From the NCBI GenBank assembly GCA_020343555.1, contig CP070800.1, positions 913,725-921,196 on the forward strand: DNA of 7,472 bases, in the 5' to 3' direction. The notes under the pieces were generated by a model. The model did not search any database. It was not told where the DNA came from and saw only the letters and a program-made list of their open reading frames with translations. This DNA comes from Dehalococcoidales bacterium. Lineage in GTDB: Bacteria; Chloroflexota; Dehalococcoidia; Dehalococcoidales; UBA2162. Numbering within the stretch: position 1 is the stretch's first letter; the number at the start of each line of letters is the position of its first letter. Below, in pieces: positions 1 through 6,670 of this stretch. A program made the position numbers and the translations under genes.

Positions 1-960
1 AGTAAAATCTAAGATTTCTGGTGTTGAAAACGAATCCAGTCCATATTCTCTGGCAACAGGAACTACAACGTCCCCTAAACCAGACTCACGTGAGTCCATC
101 ATCTGATAAATATCTTTGGCAGCACATTTATAAGTAATCTTTTGCCCGTCTTTAGTGGTAATTACGTTAGAGCAACTTTTAGGACAGCTATAACAACTGA
201 TTTCACGATCGACTTGTTTATCGGCGGTTGCCGGGAACACACTGGCTAGCCAATCTTCCCAGGTATGATCATTGTAAGCTATTTTCCTTAAGTCCAGACA
301 TGTTTCAAATAGATCATTCGGTCTTGCTATGTGTATGTCCTTCGTCCCTCGAACAGCAATTGCCTTGAGTTTTTTATCTCCCATGATCACACCGACCATC
401 CGGGCCGCACTTGAGTGACCATGACTGATGGAAGCCATATAGACTCTGTTGTCACCGGCAAGCCCGATGGCAGCTACCTGGGCTTTTGCCTGATCCAACT
501 CTTCCCGGACTATCCTCGTAGTTTCCTGACTTCCTTCCCCCTGGAGATGACTGGCATCACGTATCTCAACCTTATCGTTATTAATCCAGAGATAAACCAT
601 ATCAGGGGATTTCCCGCGAATGATTATTCTATCATAACCGGCGAATTTCAGTTCCGATCCCCAGAATCCACCCATAGTCGAATGTGAAAAAAAGTTTGTT
701 TGGGGACAGATACTATTAACAGAGGTTTTATTTACACCAGGAAAAGGAGCTCCGGTTAATAGACCCGTACTGAAAACCAGTACATTATCGGCAGAAAATG
801 GCTCGATTTCAGGAGGAACTCTGTCCCACAATATTCTTGCTGCAGTACCTTGTCCTCCGAGATGAAGCTCAGTTATTCGAGAATCAGTCTCGACTTTCTC
901 AATATTACCGCTGGACAGATCAACTTCTAACTGTTTCCCTGCTTCCCCATACCTTATCAT
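1..960 (-). CDS. Aldehyde:ferredoxin oxidoreductase (AOR/BamB superfamily), N-terminal part, runs off left edge
   Basis: Translating the complement from the ATG at 960 gives 320 uninterrupted codons to the window edge, about half of a family protein (usually 600-650 residues). Seen: an N-terminal strand ending in LEVDLSSGNI (residues 11-20); GGQGTAARIL where the family usually has GGRG; TGAPFPGVNKTSV; GGFWGSELKFAGYDRIIIRG, the strongest family signature; and a cysteine cluster C256-x2-C259-x3-C263 (CYSCPKSC). In characterised AORs this cluster supplies three ligands of a [4Fe-4S] centre beside the bis-pterin tungsten or molybdenum; the fourth cysteine lies further on and is not in the window. 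Family enzymes oxidise aldehydes to acids with ferredoxin, and the BamB branch reduces benzoyl-CoA. The PGVNKT segment recalls BamB-like members to me, but the branch cannot be decided from half a protein. An in-frame TAA lies 18 nt upstream of the ATG; AGGAAA is 21 nt away, so no well-placed ribosome site is visible. Likely cytoplasmic. Confidence 0.93.
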   Translation of the reverse strand, partial: MIRYGEAGKQLEVDLSSGNIEKVETDSRITELHLGGQGTAARILWDRVPPEIEPFSADNVLVFSTGLLTGAPFPGVNKTSVNSICPQTNFFSHSTMGGFWGSELKFAGYDRIIIRGKSPDMVYLWINNDKVEIRDASHLQGEGSQETTRIVREELDQAKAQVAAIGLAGDNRVYMASISHGHSSAARMVGVIMGDKKLKAIAVRGTKDIHIARPNDLFETCLDLRKIAYNDHTWEDWLASVFPATADKQVDREISCYSCPKSCSNVITTKDGQKITYKCAAKDIYQMMDSRESGLGDVVVPVAREYGLDSFSTPEILDFT

Positions 961-1162
961 TAAAGAATGATAAAACAGTTATTTCCTACAATTCAACAAA
1001 AAGTCATAAGGTAAAATTCCAAGAACTAGCTATTTTGTCGGCAATCCCTAGACTTTTTCTCATCATTAGGAGAGATGCTTAACGAGTATCTTAGGAATAA
1101 TTTCATTTTTCTTTTACCAATTTTTCACTTACAATGACGTCAGAAATGACGAGAGGTGTGAG
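961..1162. promoter_or_regulatory. Divergent intergenic region between AOR-family gene and CoA transferase
   Basis: This 202-bp gap must hold the start signals of both flanking genes, which point away from each other. Toward the CoA transferase there is a TACAAT at 1130-1135 that could serve as a -10 box, but no good -35 lies 16-18 bp upstream. Just after it is the 8-bp palindrome TGACGTCA (1135-1142), and AATGACG occurs twice, at 1133-1139 and 1145-1151, 12 bp apart. This could be a regulator site or chance. Toward the AOR gene, TTGCCG with a 17-bp spacer and TGGAAT is only a weak promoter match. No terminator or small gene is evident. Confidence 0.4.
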
Positions 1163-2344
1163 ATGGAGAATATGCTTGACGGTGTAAGTGTAGTCTCACT
1201 TGAACATATGGAGGCGGCTCCAGCTGCTAGTGTCTGGCTGGCTGATTGGGGTGCCGAGGTAATAAAGGTGGAATCCTTGCAAGGAGAGAGATGGCGTGGT
1301 GGTAGCGAGGTAGCGGACAATTGGGCTTTTCAATTACTCAACAGGAATAAGAAATCTCTGTCATTGAACTTGGCAACCAATCAAGGCAGAGAGATCCTTT
1401 ACAATCTCATAAAAAAATCGGATGTATTTATATCCAACTATCAACTTGATACCTTGAATAAACTGAAAGTAGACTATGACAGTCTCAACGAAGTTAACCA
1501 TACGATTATATATGCACTTTTAACTGGTTATGGAACAAAGGGGCCTGAGAAAGATGAGAGAGCATATGACTTTACTGCAGCCTGGGCTCGGGCGGGTTTC
1601 CAGTACATAATGGGGGAACCGAATAGCCCTCCGGTCAGACAACGGGGAGGAATGATGGATAGAACTGCAGCTTCTCATCTCGTAGCTGGTATCTGCGCTG
1701 CCCTTCTTTATAAAGAAAGGACCGGCCAAGGCCAATTGGTGGAAGTTTCATTGTATCATTCGGCTGTATGGACTCTGGCCCTTGACATAGAGCTTTGTCT
1801 AATGGGTAGACCGGCGGTAAAAAGAAGCCGCACCAACCCGGTAACACCGATGATCAACAGCTATCGCGCTAAAGATAACCGCTGGTTCCAGATCGCGATG
1901 CCTTCGAACAATGATACCTGGTCTGATATCTTCCTAATAATAGAGAAACCTGAACTGGTGACAGATCCGAGATTTAACTCAAATAAAACGCGTAGGGAAA
2001 ATACAGAAGAGTTAGTTCGTATACTTGACGAAGTTTTCGAGTCTAAGACTAGTGATGAATGGGAAAGGATCTTCAAAGAGTATAAGTTTATTTTCTCCAT
2101 TATCAAGTCACCTGATGAAGTGATTACTGATCCCCAAGCTATCGCCAACGGCTTTTTTTCAGAAATTGACCATCAGGAAGGGAAAATCAAGCTGATCAAC
2201 ACTCCTGTCGGATTTGTTCAGAATCCGGCATTTGTGAAAAATCCCGCTCCTGAGATAGGTCAGAATAATGATGATATACTCCTCAATCTTGGATATAGCG
2301 TTGGAGATATTGCTGTGAAAAGAGAACAGGGGATTATCACTTAA
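1163..2344 (+). CDS. Family III acyl-CoA transferase (CaiB/BaiF/Frc type)
   Basis: A complete 393-residue protein, close to the usual ~400 for CaiB/BaiF/formyl-CoA-transferase enzymes, which move CoA between a CoA thioester and a free carboxylic acid through an aspartyl-CoA anhydride. Seen: the N-terminal Rossmann-like start LDGVSVVSLEHMEAAPAAS; LADWGAEVIKVES (residues 26-38); NRNKKSLSLNL (60-70); GYGTKGP (122-128); then MMDRTAASHLVAGICAALL, where D166 sits at the place of the catalytic aspartate (Asp169 in Oxalobacter formyl-CoA transferase), followed by RTGQGQLVEVSLY. The C-terminus ends in the familiar PEIGQNNDDILLNLGYS. The start is supported by GAGAGGTG at 1151-1158, 4 nt before the ATG; a second in-frame ATG at 1172 is less well placed. 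Substrates cannot be read from sequence. Its divergent AOR-family neighbour suggests acid, aldehyde or aromatic acyl-CoA metabolism. It appears to be a single-gene transcript. Cytoplasmic, normally an interlocked homodimer. Confidence 0.95.
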   Translation: MENMLDGVSVVSLEHMEAAPAASVWLADWGAEVIKVESLQGERWRGGSEVADNWAFQLLNRNKKSLSLNLATNQGREILYNLIKKSDVFISNYQLDTLNKLKVDYDSLNEVNHTIIYALLTGYGTKGPEKDERAYDFTAAWARAGFQYIMGEPNSPPVRQRGGMMDRTAASHLVAGICAALLYKERTGQGQLVEVSLYHSAVWTLALDIELCLMGRPAVKRSRTNPVTPMINSYRAKDNRWFQIAMPSNNDTWSDIFLIIEKPELVTDPRFNSNKTRRENTEELVRILDEVFESKTSDEWERIFKEYKFIFSIIKSPDEVITDPQAIANGFFSEIDHQEGKIKLINTPVGFVQNPAFVKNPAPEIGQNNDDILLNLGYSVGDIAVKREQGIIT

Positions 2345-2530
2345 TGTGACAAAAGATATCGAAAACTTTTTCATTTAGAAGTGAAGAATAGAGAATAAAG
2401 TTCTGCTAGCGTCACAATCTGCGGTATTGTTACCTAACTTTATATATTTGCTTTCATATTTCATTCACTGGATGTCAGTTTACCGTAGTATCCACATGTA
2501 CAAACAAGTAGCTATACCAACTGGTTGTTA

Positions 2531-2560
2531 TTGACTTCTCCTTATCTCCCATCCTATACT
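2531..2560 (+). promoter_or_regulatory. Sigma70-type promoter for the glutaredoxin-FTR operon
   Basis: TTGACT (2531-2536) matches five of six bases of the -35 consensus and TATACT (2555-2560) five of six of the -10, with an 18-bp spacer. Transcription would begin near 2567, giving a leader of about 130 nt before the ATG at 2697. A short imperfect palindrome CAACTGGTTG (2518-2527) sits directly upstream of the -35 box. It is the best promoter match on the plus strand of this window; it is a consensus match only. Confidence 0.6.
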
Positions 2561-2681
2561 CAATACCTTGGAGATATAATTTTACGGGCATTTTCTCACT
2601 AGAATTAACGGGGTAATACGAAAGATTCTGATCAAGATGATAATACTACTTAAATTTACACCTATTCTTGATACCAGTCTC

Positions 2682-2688
2682 AGGAGGT
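2682..2688 (+). promoter_or_regulatory. Strong ribosome binding site of the glutaredoxin gene
   Basis: AGGAGGT, a full anti-16S match, stands 8 nt before the ATG at 2697. It fixes the start and suggests efficient translation of the glutaredoxin. Confidence 0.85.
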
Positions 2689-2696
2689 AAAGGCAC

Positions 2697-2984
2697 ATGA
2701 CGGTAATTCACATTCAAGGAAAAAATTCTGGTAATATTATGCTTTATGCTCTGAGTACATGTGGTTGGTGCCAAAGAACAAAAAGTTTACTTAACGACTT
2801 AGGAGTGGAATACAACTATCTGGATATGGATAAGAGTGCAGGAGATGAAAAAGAAAAGGCGATAACAGAGATAAAAAAGTGGAATCCTGACGTTAATTTT
2901 CCCACAATTGTTATCGATGACAAAAAATGCATTATCGGGTTTAAAGAGGATGAAATAAGAGAGGTTCTAGCTGGTGGACAATAA
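2697..2984 (+). CDS. Glutaredoxin-family thiol-disulfide oxidoreductase (CGWC)
   Basis: A complete 95-residue single-domain protein of thioredoxin fold, the usual size for a bacterial or archaeal glutaredoxin. Seen: a first strand [20 protein letters not shown] with redox motif C22-G-W-C25; a DMD segment (43-45); NFPTIVID with the cis-proline P69 that lies opposite the active site; and the closing [11 protein letters not shown] helix. Classical glutaredoxins carry CPYC and are reduced by glutathione. CGWC and the linked FTR gene suggest that this one is reduced enzymatically rather than by glutathione (inference). About a dozen residues precede the first core strand. Its last 11 bp overlap the downstream FTR-like gene, so the two are translationally coupled. 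Probable targets are cytoplasmic protein disulfides; none can be named from the sequence. Confidence 0.93.
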   Translation: MTVIHIQGKNSGNIMLYALSTCGWCQRTKSLLNDLGVEYNYLDMDKSAGDEKEKAITEIKKWNPDVNFPTIVIDDKKCIIGFKEDEIREVLAGGQ

Positions 2985-3327
2985 AAAAGAGGTATACTCA
3001 GTTGAAGTGGACGGTCTTGTTCAAAGGCTGGAAAAACGAGCTCAAAAAACTGGATATCATTTGAATCCTGATGCTGAATTCACAAACTTTATTGTGAATA
3101 GCTTGATCATCAACGAAAAAAGGTATGGGTATTGGGCATGCCCTTGTAGACTCGCATCAGGAAACAGGCAGCAAGACCTGGATATCATATGTCCATGTTA
3201 TTATCGAGATCCCGATTTAAGAGAATATGATCAATGCTATTGCGCCCTATATGTATCTCAAGCAATAGTCACGGGGAAAAAGCAAGCAGGTAGTATTCCT
3301 GAACGAAGGATTACTTCCAGTTCATAA
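2974..3327 (+). CDS. Ferredoxin-thioredoxin reductase catalytic (beta) subunit-like protein
   Basis: A 117-residue protein starting at GTG (2974), inside the end of the glutaredoxin gene; GAGAGGT at 2959-2965 lies 8 nt upstream and supports this start. It has the three CxC pairs that define the family: C56-P-C58, C73-P-C75 and C88-Y-C90, with the surroundings [13 protein letters not shown] and [11 protein letters not shown]. By analogy with cyanobacterial FTR, C56, C73, C75 and C88 would bind a [4Fe-4S] cluster, and C58 with C90 would form the redox disulfide. The family takes electrons one at a time from ferredoxin and reduces a thioredoxin or glutaredoxin disulfide; here the overlapping glutaredoxin is the obvious partner. 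Differences from the plant-type enzyme: CYC replaces CHC, the CPC-to-CYC spacing is 12 rather than about 8 residues, and no variable (alpha) subunit gene is nearby, as in non-photosynthetic anaerobes. The short tail after residue 100 is unassigned. Confidence 0.93.
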   Translation: MDNKKEVYSVEVDGLVQRLEKRAQKTGYHLNPDAEFTNFIVNSLIINEKRYGYWACPCRLASGNRQQDLDIICPCYYRDPDLREYDQCYCALYVSQAIVTGKKQAGSIPERRITSSS

Positions 3328-3355
3328 GAATTTTTTTTAATGGATATCTGTCTGT
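3328..3355. other. Convergent junction with a T8 run
   Basis: Only 28 bp separate the stop codons of the FTR-like gene and the dikinase gene. A run of eight T (3331-3338) follows the FTR stop, but the bases before it (TTCATAAGAA) form at best a very weak AT hairpin. It may end plus-strand transcription poorly; no strong terminator is visible on either strand. Confidence 0.3.
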
Positions 3356-5893
3356 TTACGATGATTCCTCGTGCGATCCCAATAAAACCAATCCTCTAGT
3401 CCCGTCAACTGTTACTGTTTGTCCATCTATTAGGCTTTGAGTGGCATTTAAAGTCCCTAGCACTGCCGGGATACCATTCTCACGGGCGACAATTGCTGCA
3501 TGTGATAATACGCCACCACCATCGGTAATAACGGCACCTGCCTGGATAAAGAGAATAGACCATGATGGAGTAGTGATCGGGCAAACAAGGATATCGCCCG
3601 GCATAAGTCTGGCAAATTGAGACTCATCTCGGATAACTCGAACAGTCCCGGTATAATGACCCGGTGATCCCGGTACTCCGCGAAACTCATTATCCGTAGA
3701 AGTGTAAGAAGGTGTTTCAAAAGCGACGTTCATATACCAAAGCTCCGCTTTAATCCAGGTTCGCCATGGTTCAGGCATCGTGTTTGGATCTGGTGGTGGG
3801 CCGGGCTCCTTGCCGTATGACGACGGCCCGGGATGGGCTGCAACCCAAGCTTGCTCGCCTTTACGACGAACAATCAACGCTCGATAGTCTTGATGTTCCC
3901 CTCTAAGTGCGGAGCGAACCTCAGCGTTCGTGAGATAAAAAACGTCCAGGTAATCAGTAATAATGCCGCAATCAACAAGTCGATGTCCAATCTCAAGAAC
4001 TGCATAACGTATGATGGCAGAAGGGACATTATCAGTATAGAAGACATTATCTTCACGTATAGGATTTGTTCTCTGTGCAGCCTTAAGAGTCTCCTCGAAG
4101 CGTTCACAATCTTCTTGAGACTTACTTACGAGTTCTGATCGGGCACGCTTTTCTGCATCTTCTCTAATCTCATCTGGATCACTGACATCAAATTGTGCCA
4201 CGGAATTCAAACGGTCGCGAATCATGTTTACGAGTAATTCCGGTTTTTCGGCCAGTGTAGGACTGCCTGGCTCGTAGTTGGTCGTACGATGCCCATATTC
4301 TCCCAAATACTCATCAAACGCATAGGCAAATTTGGGCTCAACTTTACGCAGTCGGAGGAGTACATTGTTGCCTTCAGAGATGATTTCTTTGACCCTTGGA
4401 TTTTGGTCTGCAAGGAAAGCCAATTCAGCAAGTCTTCGACCAGGTTCCGACGAAATCTTAGAAGTGCCTGAAAGCAACGACATTGCCTGTGTGGTGTCCC
4501 ACCCTAGCAGTTCTTCGCATGTTTTAGCCAGTTCATAATTGCGAAGTACGTAAGGAAGCATAAGTCGGAAATGAACTGCCTCGCCATAGCGTAAGAAATC
4601 AATTGTCTCGTCAAGGTGATTGAGTAGCGTTTCATTATCAACGTTTTTCAAATCCACGGCAAGGAAGTTTCTGGCTTTTTGTCGAAATTCGTCACGCCAT
4701 TCATTATCCCAGCGATCTATTACACGATCCATAAGGTTGGTCTGGAGAGCATGTTGGGCGATTCGGTAACGACGACGCATGGTAGGAATGAGACGGATAA
4801 GCAAAGAGAGAATCCAAGAGGGTGGAGTTGGTCCAGAGGGCTCTTTTCCACCAAGGGGAATGGTACGCATATAGATCTCTCCGCCAATTACCTTTTGCTC
4901 ACTACCGTCAATAGGTAAGCCAAATTCGCGGAATGCGACTGCTGCTCCATAATCCACTGCCGGCAAATGCACTGAGGCTCCGAAGGGAGTGACAGGCGAT
5001 GCACAGTGGGCAGTGTCTTTCATCCAAGATCCTTCACCAAAATCTGGTAACACCGGAGGTTGGGGAAGTGAGGTAATCGGACGTGCTTGGAGGAGAAATA
5101 ATTCTCCATCTGTCAGAGCCCACTCAATGTCTTGCGGTGTACCGAAATGCCGCTCTACACGTTGTGCCAGTTCAGCCACAGACTTGACCTGATCAGCGTT
5201 GACAGCACTTTCTGGAGCCCTCTGGCAGGTGGTCTTGGATCCGTTGACTAACCATTCATCCGGTGAAGCCTCTCCGGACACCAGCCGTTCGCCAAGCCCC
5301 TTTACAGCGCTGACAATCACCTCATCGCGGTTACCTGTGACAGGATTTGCGCTGAAGGTAACACCGGCAACATCTGCATTAACCATCTTCTGCACAAGTA
5401 CGGCCATTCCACTTATAGACTCTTGCCCGGTTGATTTTCTGTACGCAGAAACCCGTTCGCTGAAGGCTGATGCCCAGCACCTTCTGACTGCATCTATTAC
5501 AGCTTTTTCACCACGGATACTCAGGAACGTCTCGTATTGTCCAGCAAATGAGGCTCCTGGTAAATCTTCAGCAGTCCCGGAAGAACGCACCGCCACTTCG
5601 ACATCTCCAAGTGCAGTAACAGCTGATGATATCACCTTATTTACTTCCAGCGGTACAGTCGCCTTTATAATATCTTCCGGTGAACTATCACCGTTAATCC
5701 CGGTATCTTCTAGGAATTCCTCAAAGGCATGTGTCGTTATTACGAAACCGTCTGGAACTCTAAAACCATTCTGCGACAGTTCACCTAGATTGGCTGCCTT
5801 GATCCCCACCAGGTCTTTGGTTTCTGCAACTATCTCATTTAAATCAAGAATATAACCGTCATTTTTTGTGTCCTTCAAACCAGTTGTAGTCAT
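3356..5893 (-). CDS. ATP-dependent dikinase of rifampin-phosphotransferase/PEP-synthase type, substrate unknown
   Basis: A complete 845-residue protein. Residues ~15-275 are a PPDK-type ATP-grasp domain: GIKAANLGELSQNGFRVPDG with K32, AVRSSGTAEDLPGASFAGQYETFL with R103, FSANPVTG, and DIEWAL...LLQARPIT with E257, Q269 and R271. Residues ~285-735 form a mostly helical middle domain including EYGHRTTNYEPGSP and a proline-rich KEPGPPPDPNTMPEP. Residues 737-845 are the swivelling phosphohistidine domain, GVPGSPG through GGGVLSHAAIVARENGIPAV, with H798 as the phosphate carrier. The PEP-binding barrel that closes true PEP synthase or PPDK is absent. Order, length and H798 near the C-terminus match rifampin phosphotransferases (~870 residues), which transfer the beta-phosphate of ATP to the drug. 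The middle domain sets the substrate, so rifampin itself is not implied; another small molecule is equally possible. AAGGGGGA (5899-5906) inside the tetR end lies 5 nt from the ATG, so it is coupled to tetR. A routine label of PEP synthase would mislead. Confidence 0.9.
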   Translation of the reverse strand: MTTTGLKDTKNDGYILDLNEIVAETKDLVGIKAANLGELSQNGFRVPDGFVITTHAFEEFLEDTGINGDSSPEDIIKATVPLEVNKVISSAVTALGDVEVAVRSSGTAEDLPGASFAGQYETFLSIRGEKAVIDAVRRCWASAFSERVSAYRKSTGQESISGMAVLVQKMVNADVAGVTFSANPVTGNRDEVIVSAVKGLGERLVSGEASPDEWLVNGSKTTCQRAPESAVNADQVKSVAELAQRVERHFGTPQDIEWALTDGELFLLQARPITSLPQPPVLPDFGEGSWMKDTAHCASPVTPFGASVHLPAVDYGAAVAFREFGLPIDGSEQKVIGGEIYMRTIPLGGKEPSGPTPPSWILSLLIRLIPTMRRRYRIAQHALQTNLMDRVIDRWDNEWRDEFRQKARNFLAVDLKNVDNETLLNHLDETIDFLRYGEAVHFRLMLPYVLRNYELAKTCEELLGWDTTQAMSLLSGTSKISSEPGRRLAELAFLADQNPRVKEIISEGNNVLLRLRKVEPKFAYAFDEYLGEYGHRTTNYEPGSPTLAEKPELLVNMIRDRLNSVAQFDVSDPDEIREDAEKRARSELVSKSQEDCERFEETLKAAQRTNPIREDNVFYTDNVPSAIIRYAVLEIGHRLVDCGIITDYLDVFYLTNAEVRSALRGEHQDYRALIVRRKGEQAWVAAHPGPSSYGKEPGPPPDPNTMPEPWRTWIKAELWYMNVAFETPSYTSTDNEFRGVPGSPGHYTGTVRVIRDESQFARLMPGDILVCPITTPSWSILFIQAGAVITDGGGVLSHAAIVARENGIPAVLGTLNATQSLIDGQTVTVDGTRGLVLLGSHEESS

Positions 5894-5895
5894 TT

Positions 5896-6513
5896 TTATC
5901 CCCCTTTTCTATCGACATACAGACTTCCATCGCAAAGAGCCTTCATCATCTCTGCGTATTCTGAAATATTTATTTCCGGTTCGAATACCTTATGTACTAC
6001 GAGACCGTCATGGAAAATGGTAAACAATCGCGCTAGAATGTGCGGATCCAGGTCGGGATTTATTTCGCCATTCTCCTGGCCTAACCGTATTATTTCCTCA
6101 AGATGATCTACCACGTCGTCGAAGGTTATACTGATAGCCTCTTTAATTCGCTCGTTTTTCAGGGATTCGGAAAACAACTGCACCCACAGCCTTGTGTACC
6201 TGATTCCTTCCGGCTCTTCTATTCGGTTTATAGATGACTCCATCGACTCGTTAATCGCCTCAATGGCACTTTCCTTTTGCTTTAAATTCTCGAACCTTTC
6301 AGCCCTCATTTCCCGGCTTCTCTGCACGCTTGCTTCAATTACGTCTTCCTTACTCGAAAAATACCTATAAATAGCTCCGTGACTGAGCCCGACAATCTGG
6401 CATATGTCGTCTACGGATGCTTCGTTAAAACCTTTTTTCGCGAAGCAGTCCAAAGCCGCTTCGAGAATTTTCTCTTGACGAGCTTTCAGGTAAGAACTCT
6501 TGACTTTCGGCAT
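5896..6513 (-). CDS. TetR/AcrR-family transcriptional regulator
   Basis: A complete 205-residue protein of normal family length. The N-terminal DNA-binding domain is clear: ARQEKILEAALDCFAKKGFNEASVDDI (11-37), then the turn and recognition helix VGLSHGAIYRYFSSKEDV (41-58). The rest is helical and ends with RLGQENGEINPDLDPHILARLFTIFHDGLV, as in the ligand-binding and dimerisation halves of BetI/AcrR-like members. Such proteins repress as dimers and release DNA when a small ligand binds. The ATG at 6513 has AAGGGGGA upstream with the G run 11 nt away. The stop is 2 nt before the dikinase ATG, so both are one operon. Two matching near-palindromes upstream overlap predicted promoters of this operon, so it probably represses itself and the dikinase. 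Ligand unknown; a substrate of the dikinase is the natural guess. Confidence 0.95.
   Translation of the reverse strand: MPKVKSSYLKARQEKILEAALDCFAKKGFNEASVDDICQIVGLSHGAIYRYFSSKEDVIEASVQRSREMRAERFENLKQKESAIEAINESMESSINRIEEPEGIRYTRLWVQLFSESLKNERIKEAISITFDDVVDHLEEIIRLGQENGEINPDLDPHILARLFTIFHDGLVVHKVFEPEINISEYAEMMKALCDGSLYVDRKGG
5899..5906 (-). promoter_or_regulatory. Ribosome binding site of the dikinase gene, embedded in the tetR end
   Basis: Read on the minus strand this is AAGGGGGA, 5 nt before the dikinase ATG at 5893. It codes the last lysine and glycines of TetR and leads into the tetR stop, so ribosomes finishing tetR are already positioned at the dikinase start. This supports translational coupling. 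Confidence 0.75.
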
Positions 6514-6537
6514 CGCTTAATTTTCCCCCTTGTTAAA

Positions 6538-6563
6538 TCATAATGACTATACAGTCATTATGA
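6538..6563. promoter_or_regulatory. Operator 1, probable TetR-family binding site
   Basis: A perfect inverted repeat with 11-bp arms TCATAATGACT and AGTCATTATGA around a 4-bp centre ATAC. The core ATGACTATACAGTCAT (6543-6558) is repeated 108 bp away with one change. Position 25-50 bp upstream of tetR and overlap with the predicted -10 box of the tetR promoter suit autorepression. The size and TGAC...GTCA form are usual for TetR-family operators. That this TetR binds it is inference. Confidence 0.75.
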
Positions 6564-6586
6564 ACTACCACGATGTAGTACTTCAA
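6557..6586 (-). promoter_or_regulatory. Promoter P1 of the tetR-dikinase operon
   Basis: On the minus strand TTGAAG (complement of 6581-6586) and CATAAT (complement of 6557-6562) are separated by 18 bp. The -10 box lies within the right arm of operator 1, so a bound repressor would block polymerase. The start of transcription would fall near 6550, giving a leader of about 37 nt. Confidence 0.55.
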
Positions 6587-6647
6587 GAGAACTTCTACCC
6601 ATTTTCTCGATAATAGGTTCTTATATTATTCAGAAATAAATCCTGAT

Positions 6648-6670
6648 AAAATGACTATACGGTCATTTAT
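6648..6670. promoter_or_regulatory. Operator 2, second copy of the TetR-type site
   Basis: The core ATGACTATACGGTCAT (6651-6666) differs from operator 1 at a single base. The mismatch weakens the symmetry of the inner pair, and the flanking bases extend it only imperfectly, so it may be the lower-affinity site. It sits 138 bp upstream of tetR and 317 bp from the nitroreductase, next to the -10 box of a second predicted tetR promoter. Confidence 0.65.

Larger units (their letters stand above)
2345..2696. other. 352-bp intergenic region upstream of the glutaredoxin gene
   Basis: No convincing gene lies here. The first ~170 bp are AT-rich with no clear rho-independent terminator for the CoA transferase: GAAAACTTTTTC near its end is too weak. 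The second half contains a promoter at 2531-2560 and a leader of about 130 nt. Within the leader, ATCAAGA (2631-2637) and TCTTGAT (2666-2672) are complementary 7-mers 28 nt apart, ending ten bases before the ribosome site. I do not recognise a riboswitch, tRNA or small RNA. Confidence 0.5.

Noticed and set aside
415..1082. Plus-strand open frames opposite and just upstream of the AOR-family gene
   Set aside because: The complement encodes clear AOR motifs through position 960; the plus-strand products resemble nothing and are explained as antisense frames.
2345..2416. TGTGAC (2345-2350) and GTCACA (2411-2416) as a terminator or CRP-like site
   Set aside because: Arms of 6 bp with a 60-bp gap do not make a stable hairpin, and the spacing is far from the 22-bp CRP form.
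3321..3340. Rho-independent terminator after the FTR-like gene
   Set aside because: A T8 run is present, but there is no GC-rich stem before it.
5199..5855. A 218-codon open frame on the plus strand antisense to the dikinase start
   Set aside because: It lies entirely opposite the conserved ATP-grasp domain, its translation has no recognisable fold and is rich in Ser/Thr/Pro as antisense frames often are, and it has no supporting start signals.
3356..5893. True PEP synthase or pyruvate phosphate dikinase
   Set aside because: The C-terminal PEP-binding barrel is missing; the protein ends 47 residues after the phosphohistidine.
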